From Leptodontidium sp. MPI-SDFR-AT-0119 (Eukaryota > Ascomycota > Leotiomycetes > Helotiales > Leptodontidiaceae): a DNA stretch of 64,000 bases. Of this stretch, positions 25,174 through 36,448 are shown piece after piece (position 1 is the stretch's first letter; each line of letters begins with the position of its first letter). The notes under the pieces were generated by a model. It was given only the letters and a program-made list of their open reading frames with translations, did no database searches and was not told where the DNA came from. Location: NCBI GenBank assembly GCA_020726505.1, contig JAHLEZ010000002.1:248001-312000 (forward strand). The letters run 5' to 3'. The translations under genes and the position numbers were made by a program.

Positions 25174-27377
25174 GGCTGCTCTGTAGGTTTTTTGTATCTC
25201 GTAAAAGGTCTGGTGTGTGCTTTGGCACTGTGAAGATAGTGGTAATGGTAAATGGCGTGTCTCAAGGCGTCAACGCCCGGGGTATGTGTCTCCAGCAAGG
25301 AGAAGGAAGACGAGGAGGATTGCAGTTCATGATAATCTTGTAGAGAGGAAGCTCGAGCCAGGGGCCTCGAAACTTGAATCAATCCAAAAAAGAACAGGCT
25401 GTTCTTGGTGGAGAGAAGAGACAAAAGGGGGTGGGTGTCGGATCTCCTAGATCTCTTTTTGTCCGGTCCTGGAATCCCAACTCGAATTCTCGCTGGCTTG
25501 TGATGAGGAGAGGTACGTAGGCGCTGAGGATCAGCGAGCAGGGCAACCAATTGTGGGCACGCCGCTTATGGAGAGAGAAGAAGAAGAAAGACTGGCGTTG
25601 CTTGCTCAGATAAAAAGGGGTAGGGACTTGTTTCGGAATGAAGACAAGTAGGGTGAGTGTGAGTGTGGGTGTTGAGGTAGGTGTATGTTAAGGTGTGAGG
25701 TATCCGAGATATTTCTGGGATGGGGGTAGTTGGAGAAGAAATGTGCGACAGGCTGAAAACTTATACTCGGTGCAGATATTGGCTGCAGAACCACCACAAC
25801 CCAGCAAGTCTGGGAGATGGGACTTTTCCCGGAATCCCACAACTCCACTCCACTCAACTCGTGGCAAGCCAGGGAGAGGGCTGAGGAGGAGGGGGAGGGA
25901 TTGGGACAGGCACGGGAAGAGCTGTCTGGACTGGACTGGCTGGTTGGTAGGCAGGAGAGCGTAACTTTGTAACCTCGTAAAGTGATTGATCAGACAGAAA
26001 GGTGAAGTAAAGAAGCGCAGGCAAGCGAGCAGCCAGCCGGGTTGGCCTGTCTTTACTGTATGTAAGTGTAAGGTAAGGTATTTGTGTCGTGTCGGGCAGC
26101 AATGCAACCGAATGAGAGATCCTGTATGGATAGAACTGGAACTGGACGGGTGAGGACCGGTCCGTATGGCCTCTTTGCTCTTCCTTCTTCTTCTCTGGCG
26201 GCTTGTCTGTGGGATTGTGGTAGGCAGGTTACCGGAGAATAATTTGTGCCTTTCTTTGCAGTCAGACAGGCAAGACAGTGCCTCTATCGTGGATGTAATT
26301 CTTACGAGAGAAGCCCGTCTGGGGTGATGAAGGGGTGACTCGAATCAACGGGACGGCGCGCCTCCTTGACCGGAGACTGACTGTCTCGTCCAGTGCCGTG
26401 GTGCTGTGTGCCCTGATCTAGTGTCTGGCTGGCTGATGAGAGGCGTCAGTTTTGCCCTACCCTACCCCTACTCTCTAGTAATCGGATTTTTAATTAGACG
26501 GAGTGTTTGATGCGTTGTCAACAATCAAATTCCGGGCGAGCGAGCGAGGAAAAAAAAAAGTAAAGTCAACAAGGGTATGCAGCACCACGACAAAGATGCA
26601 GACCAATAGAGGGAATGAGGTGGAGTGATGTCGGGCGGAGCGGAGCGGCGGGAACGATAGGGAGGACTCCACGTGATATCGAATTAAAAAATATACTTCC
26701 AGGCTTGCTTCTTAGAATGCCATCTTAATGAAGACAGCTGTTCAAAGTTCGGAGTAGATGCTCGGTCAAAGAAAAATAAGAAGGAATTATAGATAGTATA
26801 GCATGAATGTTATTATACCAATCTCCTTTTCCTTTTGACAGTCTAAGCGAGCTGAAGTATCTTCCGTACCTCTAACGAAAGAAAAGAAAGAATGTGTAGG
26901 CTTACAAATCCTTGTCTGTCTGTTCCTCTTGCCAGCTAGCCAGATCTGATCATTTTCGTGTTTTCCGTTTTCGGATGGAGGGACCATACGCAGTAAGTAC
27001 TGCAAGGCATATTGCATCATCATCATCATCATCATCCCCATGTTTTCTTCCCTCGCCATCACCAAGATCCTCCCCTCCGACAGGCGGCGAAGCTAATGAA
27101 AGATACTCGAGAGAGAATACTACTATGAGGAGTTGGGGGCGAGTAAGTGGGAATTAACTCACCGTCTGATGACATGATGTAAAGAGAAATACTAATATCT
27201 AATCCGGCTTTCCTTTCTCGGTATCCTGCAGGTTGGGGTCCAGGGGTAGGTGGAAAGCGGCGAAACGCCTCATTGCATTGTGCATTGTTTGCTGTGCTGA
27301 CGGGAGAGGCAACGACGCTTGTTATGCATTGCTGCATCCTTTTTTCGGATGACTTGGGCGGTCTAGGTCGAATCCTT
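25174..27377. other. Intergenic, long 5' flank
   Basis: The upstream region of the acidic nuclear protein gene. It contains a (CAT)n tract at 27014-27036 and several short overlapping frames with no family motifs. I see no RNA gene or transposon. Confidence 0.5.
27014..27036 (+). repeat. (CAT)n microsatellite
   Basis: Seven or so cat units in a row. Confidence 0.85.
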
Positions 27378-27864
27378 CTAGGTAGCACAACTACCTACCT
27401 GTTTCCCAGAATGATTTGTTGGAGTGATCTCTTCCTTGAGTTTGGAGTTCCAACGTGACCCTCCAAATCTCAAGCAGTCTTTACCAAACATCCCTTTGTG
27501 GAACCTTGACAGTAATTTCAAGCCTAATTTAAGTGTTAAAACGTCATTGAACCACACTTTTAAAGCAGCGATCTTTTGACTCCTCGCTCCACGAACAAGA
27601 AACTCGTCACGTTTTCGAAGTTGCTGCAATGCTCCACCTTTCGTCGCTCGCTTCACTTCGTTAGCGATAGCTCCTGTAAACACTCCCAGAATACGGGAAA
27701 GTCATCGGATTCTTGCACGAATCTCTTACACCCATAAGACCTCCACCACACACTTTAATCAGGCGGATCAACCACCAGTTCCTATCCACTCCCATCCGAG
27801 CTGTTACATTCTCACCGCACCCTCGAAATTGCACAAGCTTTATTCTTTTCTTTGAACGAACCAT
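27378..27864 (-). CDS. Doubtful two-exon small basic protein
   Basis: Exon 1 27864-27732 and exon 2 27673-27378 would join across a 58 nt GTGTAA..ACAG intron with matching phase, giving 142 residues. The product is Lys/Arg-rich (MVRSKKRIKLVQFRG; ANEVKRATKGGALQQLRKRD) with no recognised domain. Its start lies only about 40 bp beyond the stop of the AA12 gene on the same strand, which is tight for a separate fungal gene. It could equally be 3' UTR sequence. Confidence 0.25.
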
Positions 27865-27904
27865 AAATTAAACATCTTGAGAAGCCTTAATATCCAAGCA
27901 GTAT

Positions 27905-29431
27905 TCAAAAGAGGGTCCATAATACCCAAAACAAAGCTGGCAAAGGGCAAGATTGATATCCCCACCTCGCAGCAGCATTGCCAGACTCAGTTGGGCTTGC
28001 AGAAGTGCCAGTTCCAGTTCCAGTACCAGTGGATGACCCACCTCCACTTGTTGAGGTACTGGAGCTTCCTTTGGCAAGCACCCATATTTCACCTGTAGCA
28101 TCAGAACTCATGAACATTCGTCCTTGAGTGTCCATAGCTAGACTGACTGGGCGGAAACATCCCCTAGGACAAGCCGAAAGATCGGGATTGGACATGATGT
28201 CTGTGGTAGCTGTTCTACTGTCTGCTGCGGCGACTGGGCTTCCGGACGCGAAGTCGACATATGAGACTTTGTAGCCAACTGGGGCAGAGCGATCCCTGGG
28301 ATATATTAGATGAGGACAGAGGAAACTCTTGACAGACTCACCAGCTTCCATGAAAACTTATAAAAGCTTCCGTTCCATTTGGCAAAAATATGATATCCAA
28401 GGGCGCCATGTGAGCCTGAAAAGTCAACCTGGGAGCAACTCTGTCTTCTCGGCAGAATGTATCGTTGCTAGTAGTGGTCTGATCGACAGAGAACTGGTTA
28501 CCGACAATCAAGCCATCATTGTTTGGGACGTCAGTGTCCCAGAGCGCAAAACAGTACGGATATCCATAATTGCCTCCTTGATCCTCTGTTGAAGCATTCA
28601 AAAACCCATGATAATTCATCTCCTCACCCGGGTTGTCCTGATGAATATCAACACCGTCCCTCTCAATCTGATCCACCGAGTTCTCGACGCTGTAAATGCC
28701 TCCTTCGATAGGCTCTTCCACAACACCAACCGAATTTCTCAACCCCCATCCAAGTAGTCTTCCTTGGGAAGCGTAGTCATAGGGATTGGAACCGGCTGTG
28801 AGGTTGTTCAAGTCAAAGGCTTTGATTTGTGAGCGTCCGGAATTGACGTCAGCTGTTTCGATATCGACGTTTCCATCCGAGCCTCTGCTGACAACTAATA
28901 TCCCGGGCTGCATCTGTGACATCAACAATGTACGAGAGGTATGTCCACCACTATCCATTCCGTTTACAACTGTTCGCCTCTCGCTCCCGAGTGAAGGTCC
29001 TGCAGGATCGTAATCCCAAGCATAGACTACATCAGCCGTTGACGCATAGAGAGTCCTGCCATCATTCGATAGCGCCAGGCCATGATTCAGCTGTGAACAG
29101 AATCAGTATTGGTATATTATGAATGACATCATAGATTACTTACCGCTGAATCTTGAACGAGGGTAGTCTCATCTTGAACGCTCAAACAAGTCCCATTGCC
29201 ATCCGCCAGCCTCAAGTGTCTGATTCCCGTCTGCTGCTCCACGACCAACAGAGCGCCCTCGGTATCAAAAAGAATGCTTCGAGGCCGTCTCAACCCATTA
29301 ACGATCAATCTCGACTCCCAGCCATCAGCCATCACGGGAGCCGCATATCCTGGCTCCAGGTTACATGTTACAGACTGTGCAGAAACCACCTGCAGCAACC
29401 GTATCAACAGACAGGACTTAAGAATATTCAT
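27905..29431 (-). CDS. GPI-anchored PQQ-dependent sugar dehydrogenase-like protein (AA12 / glucose-sorbosone dehydrogenase)
   Basis: Three exons: 29431-29144, 29090-28342 and 28295-27905. The introns are 53 nt and 46 nt and phases agree, giving 475 residues. A signal peptide (MNILKSCLLIRLLQVVSAQS) leads into a beta-propeller: LRRPRSILFDTEGALLVVEQ, LNHGLALSNDGRTLYAS, SRGSDGNVDIE, LGWGLRNSVGVVEEP, EDQGGNYGYPYCFALW, HMAPLDIIFLPNGTEAFISF and GCFRPVSLAMDTQGRMFMSS. These are blades of the glucose/sorbosone dehydrogenase fold, as in fungal AA12 pyranose dehydrogenases. The C-terminus has a Ser/Gly/Thr linker (about 435-460) and a short hydrophobic end (LPALFWVLWTLF), so a GPI anchor is likely. AA12 enzymes oxidise sugars and can feed electrons to lytic polysaccharide monooxygenases. 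PQQ dependence is inferred from the family. Confidence 0.88.
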
Positions 29432-31420
29432 AGTTGCGAACTGCAGGTTGGTAAGAATCAAATTAATGTAAAAGCACAGAAGTTGGAGCTCTTCAATTGA
29501 ATCATATAACATTGAGAAGCATTATATTGTATATCAATGATGCGGCTCTTGGCACACAACTTGCCCGCATTATTTCCGTGGGGGGACTCAGCCACCACGG
29601 AGACGTCCTCGATCTGCAATGTTGGTGATAGGCCTCAATCACGGCACTTGTGCGAGGCCTTGGAAGCCTTGGCAATCTAAGACTTGAGGGTTTGGCATTC
29701 GACGATTAGGGTATTTAACTCTAACCTGCATTTGAAACGGGCCATCGCTGTGATGTTAATGGATATTGCAGCGTGCCATTTCTTTTAGCGGAGTGAAACT
29801 AGGTCATCGCTGTTGTATAAGGTTTTCTAGTGAACTAGTATGATTCCTTTCATTGGTGAGAACAGACGAGTTTTCAAACTCACTGGATGAAAGGACGCAA
29901 TGTTACAAATATTTTAATCGAGATTAAGTTAGAATAGGACGAGGTAGATCAAGGCCGACTCGTATAAACGGATCAAATAGCCGTTGTTCAACAATTAATT
30001 AACCATGACAAAGATTCGCAACTAACAGCCAACGATAGAAGTGACTTTTGTGAGAGCTTTCAGATTCTGATGCTCGGCCGCATACTTCGAAGTACGTTCG
30101 TCCTCCGAGAACATCGCTAGTGCAGTAAGAAGATATGGTGAGGGTTTGTCGTTCGTTTAAAGATAAGGTTCCTATCTTAGCCCTAAACCCGTGCCTACCT
30201 ACTGCTGGCAATCTCGGTGGACTGGGGACAAAAGTGGATGAGGGGATAAGCAGACTGCATGCAAACATGCCACACCTACAAGGGAGCCTGATTTTGGCCC
30301 ATATCTTATCTCGGACAGGATATCCCACCCATATCCATATCATATGCTTAAGTCACACCATGTAACCAAGCTCCTATCAAAGTTTCCGGACTCTTAAATC
30401 CGGGAATTCGACAGAGGGCTTTGGGGGTGGAAAAGGAGACGCTAAGTAGTTACCACATGGGGTACGCGCCCTTACTGAAATCTCCACCTCTTAAACAATG
30501 GTAACGTGATCTAGCACCGACTTTCCTGTTAGATGGATACCCTAGAAACATGCCTGGTGTCTCTAGGTTTGACACGGAATCAAGCTCAACACTTTGGCGT
30601 TCGTTCCCACTTCTACGAAGTTCCTTTGGCTTGCGAAAGCCTTCAACTGTCTACCCATTTCTGTCTCGAGATCGGTTTTAGATGTGCAGATTCCTTGCTT
30701 CATGGTAATGCTGCAAGGACTCCCTTTATTCACTGGTCTGAATATGGGGCCGTCCACTCACAGGGAAAGGGGACTTACTGGCCTGTCAGACAACCCTGTA
30801 GTGGAGAGGACTGATTTACAGACCATTGAATAAAGGGAGTAAGTAGTCAATTCATGTATGTCTCGTCCCTCGTCAACATGAAATAAGATTAAGGTGGCGA
30901 TCCGATTTCCCGATCCTTGAGTAAGCCATGGAAGGCTCTCTAGCTTCCTTTATCTTTAGATATTCGGGGGAATTATTGGAGTTGGATAAGGGTTGCAATC
31001 CTGGGAAGTTTCGTAAATATGGTAATTGAGGGCGTCCTGGGGTGTCATGAGAGCTTGCGCCGGCATGAGGTTGGAGGTTGGGTAATTGTATTTTTGAAAA
31101 TAGCGTGTCGTCTTACTCACGGGGAATAACTCATAGGCAACGATTGCTCTTCATGAGCCATGATGTACTTCTTGTTCTACACTGCAGCACCGAAATTTGA
31201 TTGAAAGTGTGCACATCTCCACGTGATGTTTTTACCCCTTTTCATTTTCGCTTACAGTACTGACTGTCGTCCTGCTAATTGCTGAAAGTGGGGTGAGATT
31301 GACAAGAGTGCTGGCCTGCGGCTCGCACGAAGCCTTCGTAACTTCATTTCTAAGAAGAGGTCTAGATATGTAACACAGTTAACACGTAAAGCCCACGTGA
31401 CATACGAAACTGGCCCAAAT
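29432..31420. other. Gene-poor intergenic region
   Basis: 2 kb without recognisable genes. Frames of up to 114 codons (near 30.0-30.3 kb) and 93 codons (30.5-30.8 kb) show no motifs. It may hold decayed repeat DNA, but I can identify none. Confidence 0.45.
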
Positions 31421-31422
31421 TT

Positions 31423-31494
31423 TGCCCCTGAGAGCCTGTTTGCGTGACGCCCTTGAGGTCCTTCTTCTCTTAGCAGGCTAAGAGTACGAAGGTT
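31423..31494 (+). repeat. Palindromic direct repeat, left copy
   Basis: About 70 bp related to the copy at 35949-36018. It starts with gcccc.gagagcc and ends with a hairpin-forming core: ctcttagc, two bases, gctaagag (31467-31484), inside a longer imperfect palindrome (ccttct..tacgaagg). The two copies are in the same orientation and flank the NACHT relic and coiled-coil relic. Confidence 0.65.
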
Positions 31495-31828
31495 CATTCC
31501 TTCACTAGAAACACGCGCTCGCCAATACGGACGCCCTGAAACATATCATTCTTCCGAAAGAAAAAAAAAGCAGAAGAAACAAATGACATTACTAGATCAC
31601 AGCAGGATATGAGTGAGACCCGACGCAAAACAATATTGAACCAGTCAAAATAATAAGAGAGCGTAATATTAAACAAAAGTCTGGAGAGAGTATACAGTGA
31701 AGAAAGTTAAACGCTGACTCTAACTATTCCTCTGGACATATGCAACAAATCATTCAGTCTGTGGTTAATTTATTAGTCGTGAAGTAGCCCTGGTTAGCTA
31801 CTAATCAACTTACCCAGTTTGTACTTTT

Positions 31829-34823
31829 TTAAGCGGCACTCTGTGTCCTGGCCCCATTCCTGAGTAGCAATGCAACAATTGCCTCGTGGCCTCCAGCGGA
31901 AGCTGCTTGAAGGGCATTACCATAGTATCCGCCTTGAGCATTCACATCGGCCCCTTTCTCGAGTAGAATTGCTGCGATTGCCTCGTGACCTTCTGCTGAA
32001 GCTGCTTGGAGTGCATTGCCGTACTCTTCGCCTTGAGCATTCACATCGGCCCCATTCTCGAGCAGAAGTGTAACAATTGCCTCGTAACCATTAATTGAAG
32101 CTGCTCGGAGTGCATTGCCGTAGCGTCCGCCTTGAGCATTCACATTGGCCCCTTTCTCAAGCAAAAGTGCTGCGATTGCCTCGTGACCTCCAGCTGAAGC
32201 TGCTTGGAGTGCATTACCGTAGCGTCCGCCTTGAGCATTCACATTGGCCCTTTTCTCGAGCAGCAATGCTACAATCGCCTCGTGGCCCCAAACTGAAGCT
32301 GCTTGCAGTGCATTACCGTAACGTCCGCCTTGAGCATTCACATTGGCCTCTTTCTCAAGCAAAAGTGCTGCAATTGTTTCGTGACCTTCAGCTGAAGCTG
32401 CTTGCAGTGCATTACCGTAATCTCCGCCTTGAGCATTCACATCGGCCCCTTTCTCGAGTAGAAGTACTGCAATTGTATCGTGACCTCGATTTGAAGCTGC
32501 GTAGAGTGCGTTGCCGTAGTATCCGCCTTGGGCATTCACATCGGCCCCTTTCTCGAGCAGTAGTGAAACTGGCTTAAATAAACCTTCGAATGATGCGTAA
32601 TTAGCGGAGAGGCCATGTTTGTGATATTTCTTTCCATATCAGAGTCTCTCCATGGCTTGTCTAGGTCAAAGAGCCGAATCCAGTTCATTAATGTGTCTCC
32701 TTGGAAAAGTTGCATGGCCAGCTTAGTCGCCTGATCCGAATCCTTCATCGCTCGAAAATGACGACACTAGTGTTCCGTTGTATACCGAGCTAGTGGGAAT
32801 GTATTAAGATTTTCTGAGTTGAGTACACCCCTTTAGAAATAAAGAAGGTAAGTTAAACAAGACTGTACGATTTCTTCCTCTTCTCCTAATTATATATTAT
32901 ACTAGAAAGCTAATCCATTTCGAATGCGACCAGAGATTAAGTATTCTTTGACAGAGAAATGAGCTAGCCTGAGCTCTATTGTCTCCTTGAAGGCTCTATT
33001 ATTGCCCTTAGCCGTCACTAATATTATTGTTATTAAGCCAGAGTAAATAGTCAATAAGTCTCGAGGATTTAGAAGTCGGTTTTCGGGATTAAATCGTGAT
33101 TATTCGGTATCGATAGCGATAACTTCAGCCATTTCTTCAATACGAAGTGGCCGAGCTAAATACACTAGCCATTGGAGGATTCGGAATACATCTTGACTAT
33201 AATCCTCATCAATACTAAGCAATATACGAGCATAGGTTTCATCCAGGGTTTTCGGTAGAGTCTTTAGTACTCTCCGTAGAGCGTCTACTTTTAAACATTT
33301 CCGTAGTACGTCTAGTTAACATACAACCTAACGAAACCTCGAAAATCATGTTAGATGTTTTAAAGAATATCTAATAGGAAAGTTTCAACGTACATTCCTT
33401 GTGCTCTTTCTATCAAAGTATCTTTAATTTCTCCTCGTATATTAGTAGGCCAACGTTTTAGTTTTGGGTCGTTCTAGAGTCGTTCGGAAAGGTGAGTACG
33501 AATGTCATTATTAATAAGGGCGCTCTAGAGGCAGATTTCGCTTGTGGTTAATGATTCGAGAGTTTCTTCGATGTCTCGCTCCCTCCAGCTTATAATAAGA
33601 ACGTGCAAATTTCTTGCCCCCCAGGAAGTAAGGTTCTTTAATAGAAGTAGGAGTTCTTCTCTTTCTTTATATTCGTCTAAAGTATCAAGAATAATAAATG
33701 TTTCCCTAAATTCATCTAAAATTTGCTGTAAGGCAGCCTCAAGGGCATCTTATGTAGGCTGCTACTTCCCGTCCTAATAGCGAGAAAAGAGTAATTCTAG
33801 ACGAGTAAGGGCTTTCGCCGATTGCTAGGCTAATTGCTCGATTAGCGAACGTATAAATTTGTCGTGCTTCTGCTTCTCGGTATTATTAAAGTCGAAGTAG
33901 AAATAGGCGATTGCTACGGTAAGGTTAGACTTGTATTAAAACTTGACTTCTTCTAGGGCCGTAGAACTGCGAGTATAATTAATAAGTCCCTAATTAAGTA
34001 TTAGTGTAGAGTTATTACTAAAGAACACTTTTCCCACAGCCAGCTAAAATACTTAATTAGCTATTCGTAGCCTAACTTAGATAATTACTTACGAATGCCA
34101 TAAAGCTAGAGAAAAGATTTAGAAGTCATCTTCTATTTCTCAAACTTATCGCTCTTTAGAAACCATTCCCCTGTAGTTACTTGACGTAATTTATAAGCAG
34201 CGTTGTGGTTAGTAAACGGATCTGGCGATAATAGCTAATGTCAGACTTTCTGTTGTTTTTCACTTATCGCCAGTATTCTCTGTTCGATCTGTATATCTAA
34301 TAGACTATCACCTATCCTCGATATGTCGTCTTTGATAGCGCGAGTAAGAACACTAATAACTGTTAGCTTAAATCACAGGACTATTATAGCATAATACCTA
34401 CAAATTATCGGATATTAACGCTAGAGTAAATGTCGCCTTATAATCATTAATGACTTGAAGGCGTTTATTAATGTCCTTGCTTGAGAAGGGCCACTTGAAC
34501 GCGCGTAGACCGAATCGCCTCATCTTAACCTCTCTAGGCTCCAGCTGCACCACTAGTCGTTCTAAGTCTCTCTCACACTGCTGCACTGGCCCGTCATGCT
34601 AATTGAGACGGCTGAAGATAGATCTTCTAGATGAGCTTGAGTCTTCAGCCAGATCTCTCACATCAGTCATAACATCTTGAAGAGCTGTTACCCCGTCGCG
34701 GAGGCGCTGAATATCCTTCCTGGCTTCCTTTACCGCCGAGACATACGTTTGACATAATTGGAAGATCTTTGCAGACATATCGATTACAGCAATAACACTT
34801 GCGGCTCCACTAAGACCATCCAT
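31829..34823 (-). pseudogene. RIP-degraded NACHT-ankyrin (NLR-like) gene retaining seven open ankyrin repeats
   Basis: Read on the minus strand. The start MDGLSGAASVIAVIDMSAKI (34823) opens a fungal N-terminal domain; it continues as DLERLVVQLEPREVKMRRFG and FSSKDINKRLQVINDYKATF (34586-34398). The P-loop LYGI-PGCGKSVL is split by a still-readable intron (GTAAGT..TTTTAG) near 34050. Then AIAYFYFDFNNTEKQKHDKF, Walker B FIILDTLDEY (about 33700) and a stretch resembling LPKTLDETYARILLSIDEDY (about 33250) follow in order. Several TAA/TAG codons replace expected Gln, as RIP would cause. A one-base deletion near 32610 separates the MERNITNMASP segment from the ankyrin part. Seven 33-residue repeats (pattern VNAQGG.YGNALQAAS..GH) then run open to the stop at 31829. 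Confidence 0.88.
31840..32540 (-). repeat. Seven tandem 99 bp ankyrin-coding repeats
   Basis: Units share 'VNAQGG.YGNALQAASA.GH', then 'EAIAALLLEKGAN', with few differences between units. Such high internal identity fits concerted evolution known for repeat domains of fungal NLRs. Confidence 0.9.
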
Positions 34824-34930
34824 TTCGAGGATTGAGCGTTCGGTCGAAGGACTCCCAAACATTAGTTAGGCGAGTATCACGGGATGGGTGCCATGAGTAC
34901 CCACTGGCAGTTGTTCCGTTCACCAAGTTG

Positions 34931-35727
34931 CTATATCTTCAAGTCTAGTTGCAAGTAAATCAAAAGGCTCACAAATATCGTAATCAAAGTAGGGAAGGAT
35001 TCAGCTTGCAAGATGTCATTGAGGACATGGGACGAGGCTGGCGCTTTAGTTAGGCACCAAAGCAGACTCTTGAGTTTAGCGGGGTAGCTAGGCTGATAGT
35101 GGAATGGCGTCATGATCACGTGGATACTCGATCCTATCTGGGAAAGTCTTGGTCGGTTTGCTGGCCGCTGGTGCGCACCTTCACCTCTCATCCCAGCTCC
35201 CATCCCAGTTCTGTCCCGCACAATCTTCTGCTTCTGTAGATGCAGACGACGCGGTTTCTGCTCCGAACGCCAGACCTCCCAGTTTCGCGCAACAGTGGCA
35301 TCTCCATCAAGGCTCGTCTCCTTTCTACGGTCATCAACGCTCGTCTTCTCCCTACGGGCCAATTCTAGTCGTTCGCTCACCCGCCGCTGCTCAATCCGCT
35401 TCCTGGAAGCTTCATCATGCTTTCGCTGCTGTTCTCAACCCCGATTCAGTTCCTCTAAGCTTCGCACCGCATACAGCTCTCTCTGGCTCTGAGGAGGACG
35501 TGGTGTTTATGCCGTTGTGCCCGAAGCTCTAGATCTTCCGCCCTTTCCCTCCGGGATTCTAGCCGCGAGGTCGTAGTTTCGATCTCACGCAGTCGTGCTC
35601 GGCGTTCTAAATCTCGAAGCTTTTCCCTCTGGAGTTCAATTGCAGCCAGTCGTTGCTGATTTGCATCCTGCCATTGGGTAGCATCAGGATCACTGGGAGT
35701 GATTAGGGATGGTACAAGAGAAGCCAT
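34931..35727 (-). pseudogene. Broken coiled-coil protein gene
   Basis: From a Met at 35727 (MASLVPSLITPSDPDATQWQ) the frame encodes a Glu/Arg-rich coiled coil (LREIETTTSRLESRRERAED) and stops at 35455. A second frame continues the same composition (EASRKRIEQRRVSERLELAR, then RREKTSVDDRRKETS) and runs to 34931. A frameshift near 35475 and a TGA near 35445 (possibly CGA to TGA) would account for the break. An undetected intron is possible, but no good donor/acceptor pair was seen. No family recognised. It lies tandem to the NACHT relic, inside the same pair of flanking repeats. Confidence 0.45.
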
Positions 35728-35948
35728 TCCCAAGTCTAATATACAAATGCAGAATTCCAACGCAGTCGACAACAGAAGAAGATGTCCGGTTAGTGACGTC
35801 AGATAAGATCCGTGATGAGGGGAAAATATAGTCACAATACCAAAGGCAAAAAGGTAAAAGATGCGAGCGGGATGAAGCGAAAAACAACAACGGATCTCCG
35901 CATGTGACACTGTCAGACTGTTACCCCTTTAGCTCGGCTAATTTTTGG

Positions 35949-36018
35949 GCCCCGAGAGCCTTGGGCGCTGGGTGGCTTCGAAGCCCTTCTTTCTCTTAGC
36001 AAGCTAAGAGTACGAAGG
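35949..36018 (+). repeat. Palindromic direct repeat, right copy
   Basis: The counterpart of 31423-31494: gccccgagagcc, then the palindromic core ctcttagc-aa-gctaagag (35993-36010) and tacgaagg. Same orientation, about 4.5 kb away. Confidence 0.65.
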
Positions 36019-36448
36019 CAAACTGTGTAAAGAACACTGACTTCATTTTTAGCCTCGTAACACCGGAGATGACGACCTGTAGGACTCTTTCATTTTGGTG
36101 GAGGCTGGAGGAAATAGAACTGAATGGCAACTAGCACGGAGTCACTGTGCATTACTGCCCCGCTCCCATTCGCTATTACTAATGATAGTTGTTGCACGGC
36201 TATGATTGGCCGCAGAATCCAAATTAACCCCCAGTATTTATCAAAAGTTGCTCTTTTCTTCGGCAAAATGGGTTCCACTTCGTCTTCCATCGTCAGTAAG
36301 TTTAACAACCTACTCAACAGCAGGGTGGCCTTTTGTTTTGCGGCAGAGCCAGGGATGCTTTGCAAGAACATTTTCTGCATTTTTCTTCTACTCTAGAGCT
36401 CGCCTACTGAAGACTCGCCCCTCCTCAGAAAGCCCTTCTAGCATTAAA
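36019..36448. other. Intergenic spacer
   Basis: A minus-strand frame at 36090-36380 (96 codons) has no recognised motif and sits downstream of the receptor gene; I do not call it. Confidence 0.4.

Noticed and set aside
32095..32577. A 160-codon plus-strand repeat protein
   Set aside because: It is the complement of the ankyrin repeats; its regularity comes from the 99 bp coding repeat on the other strand.
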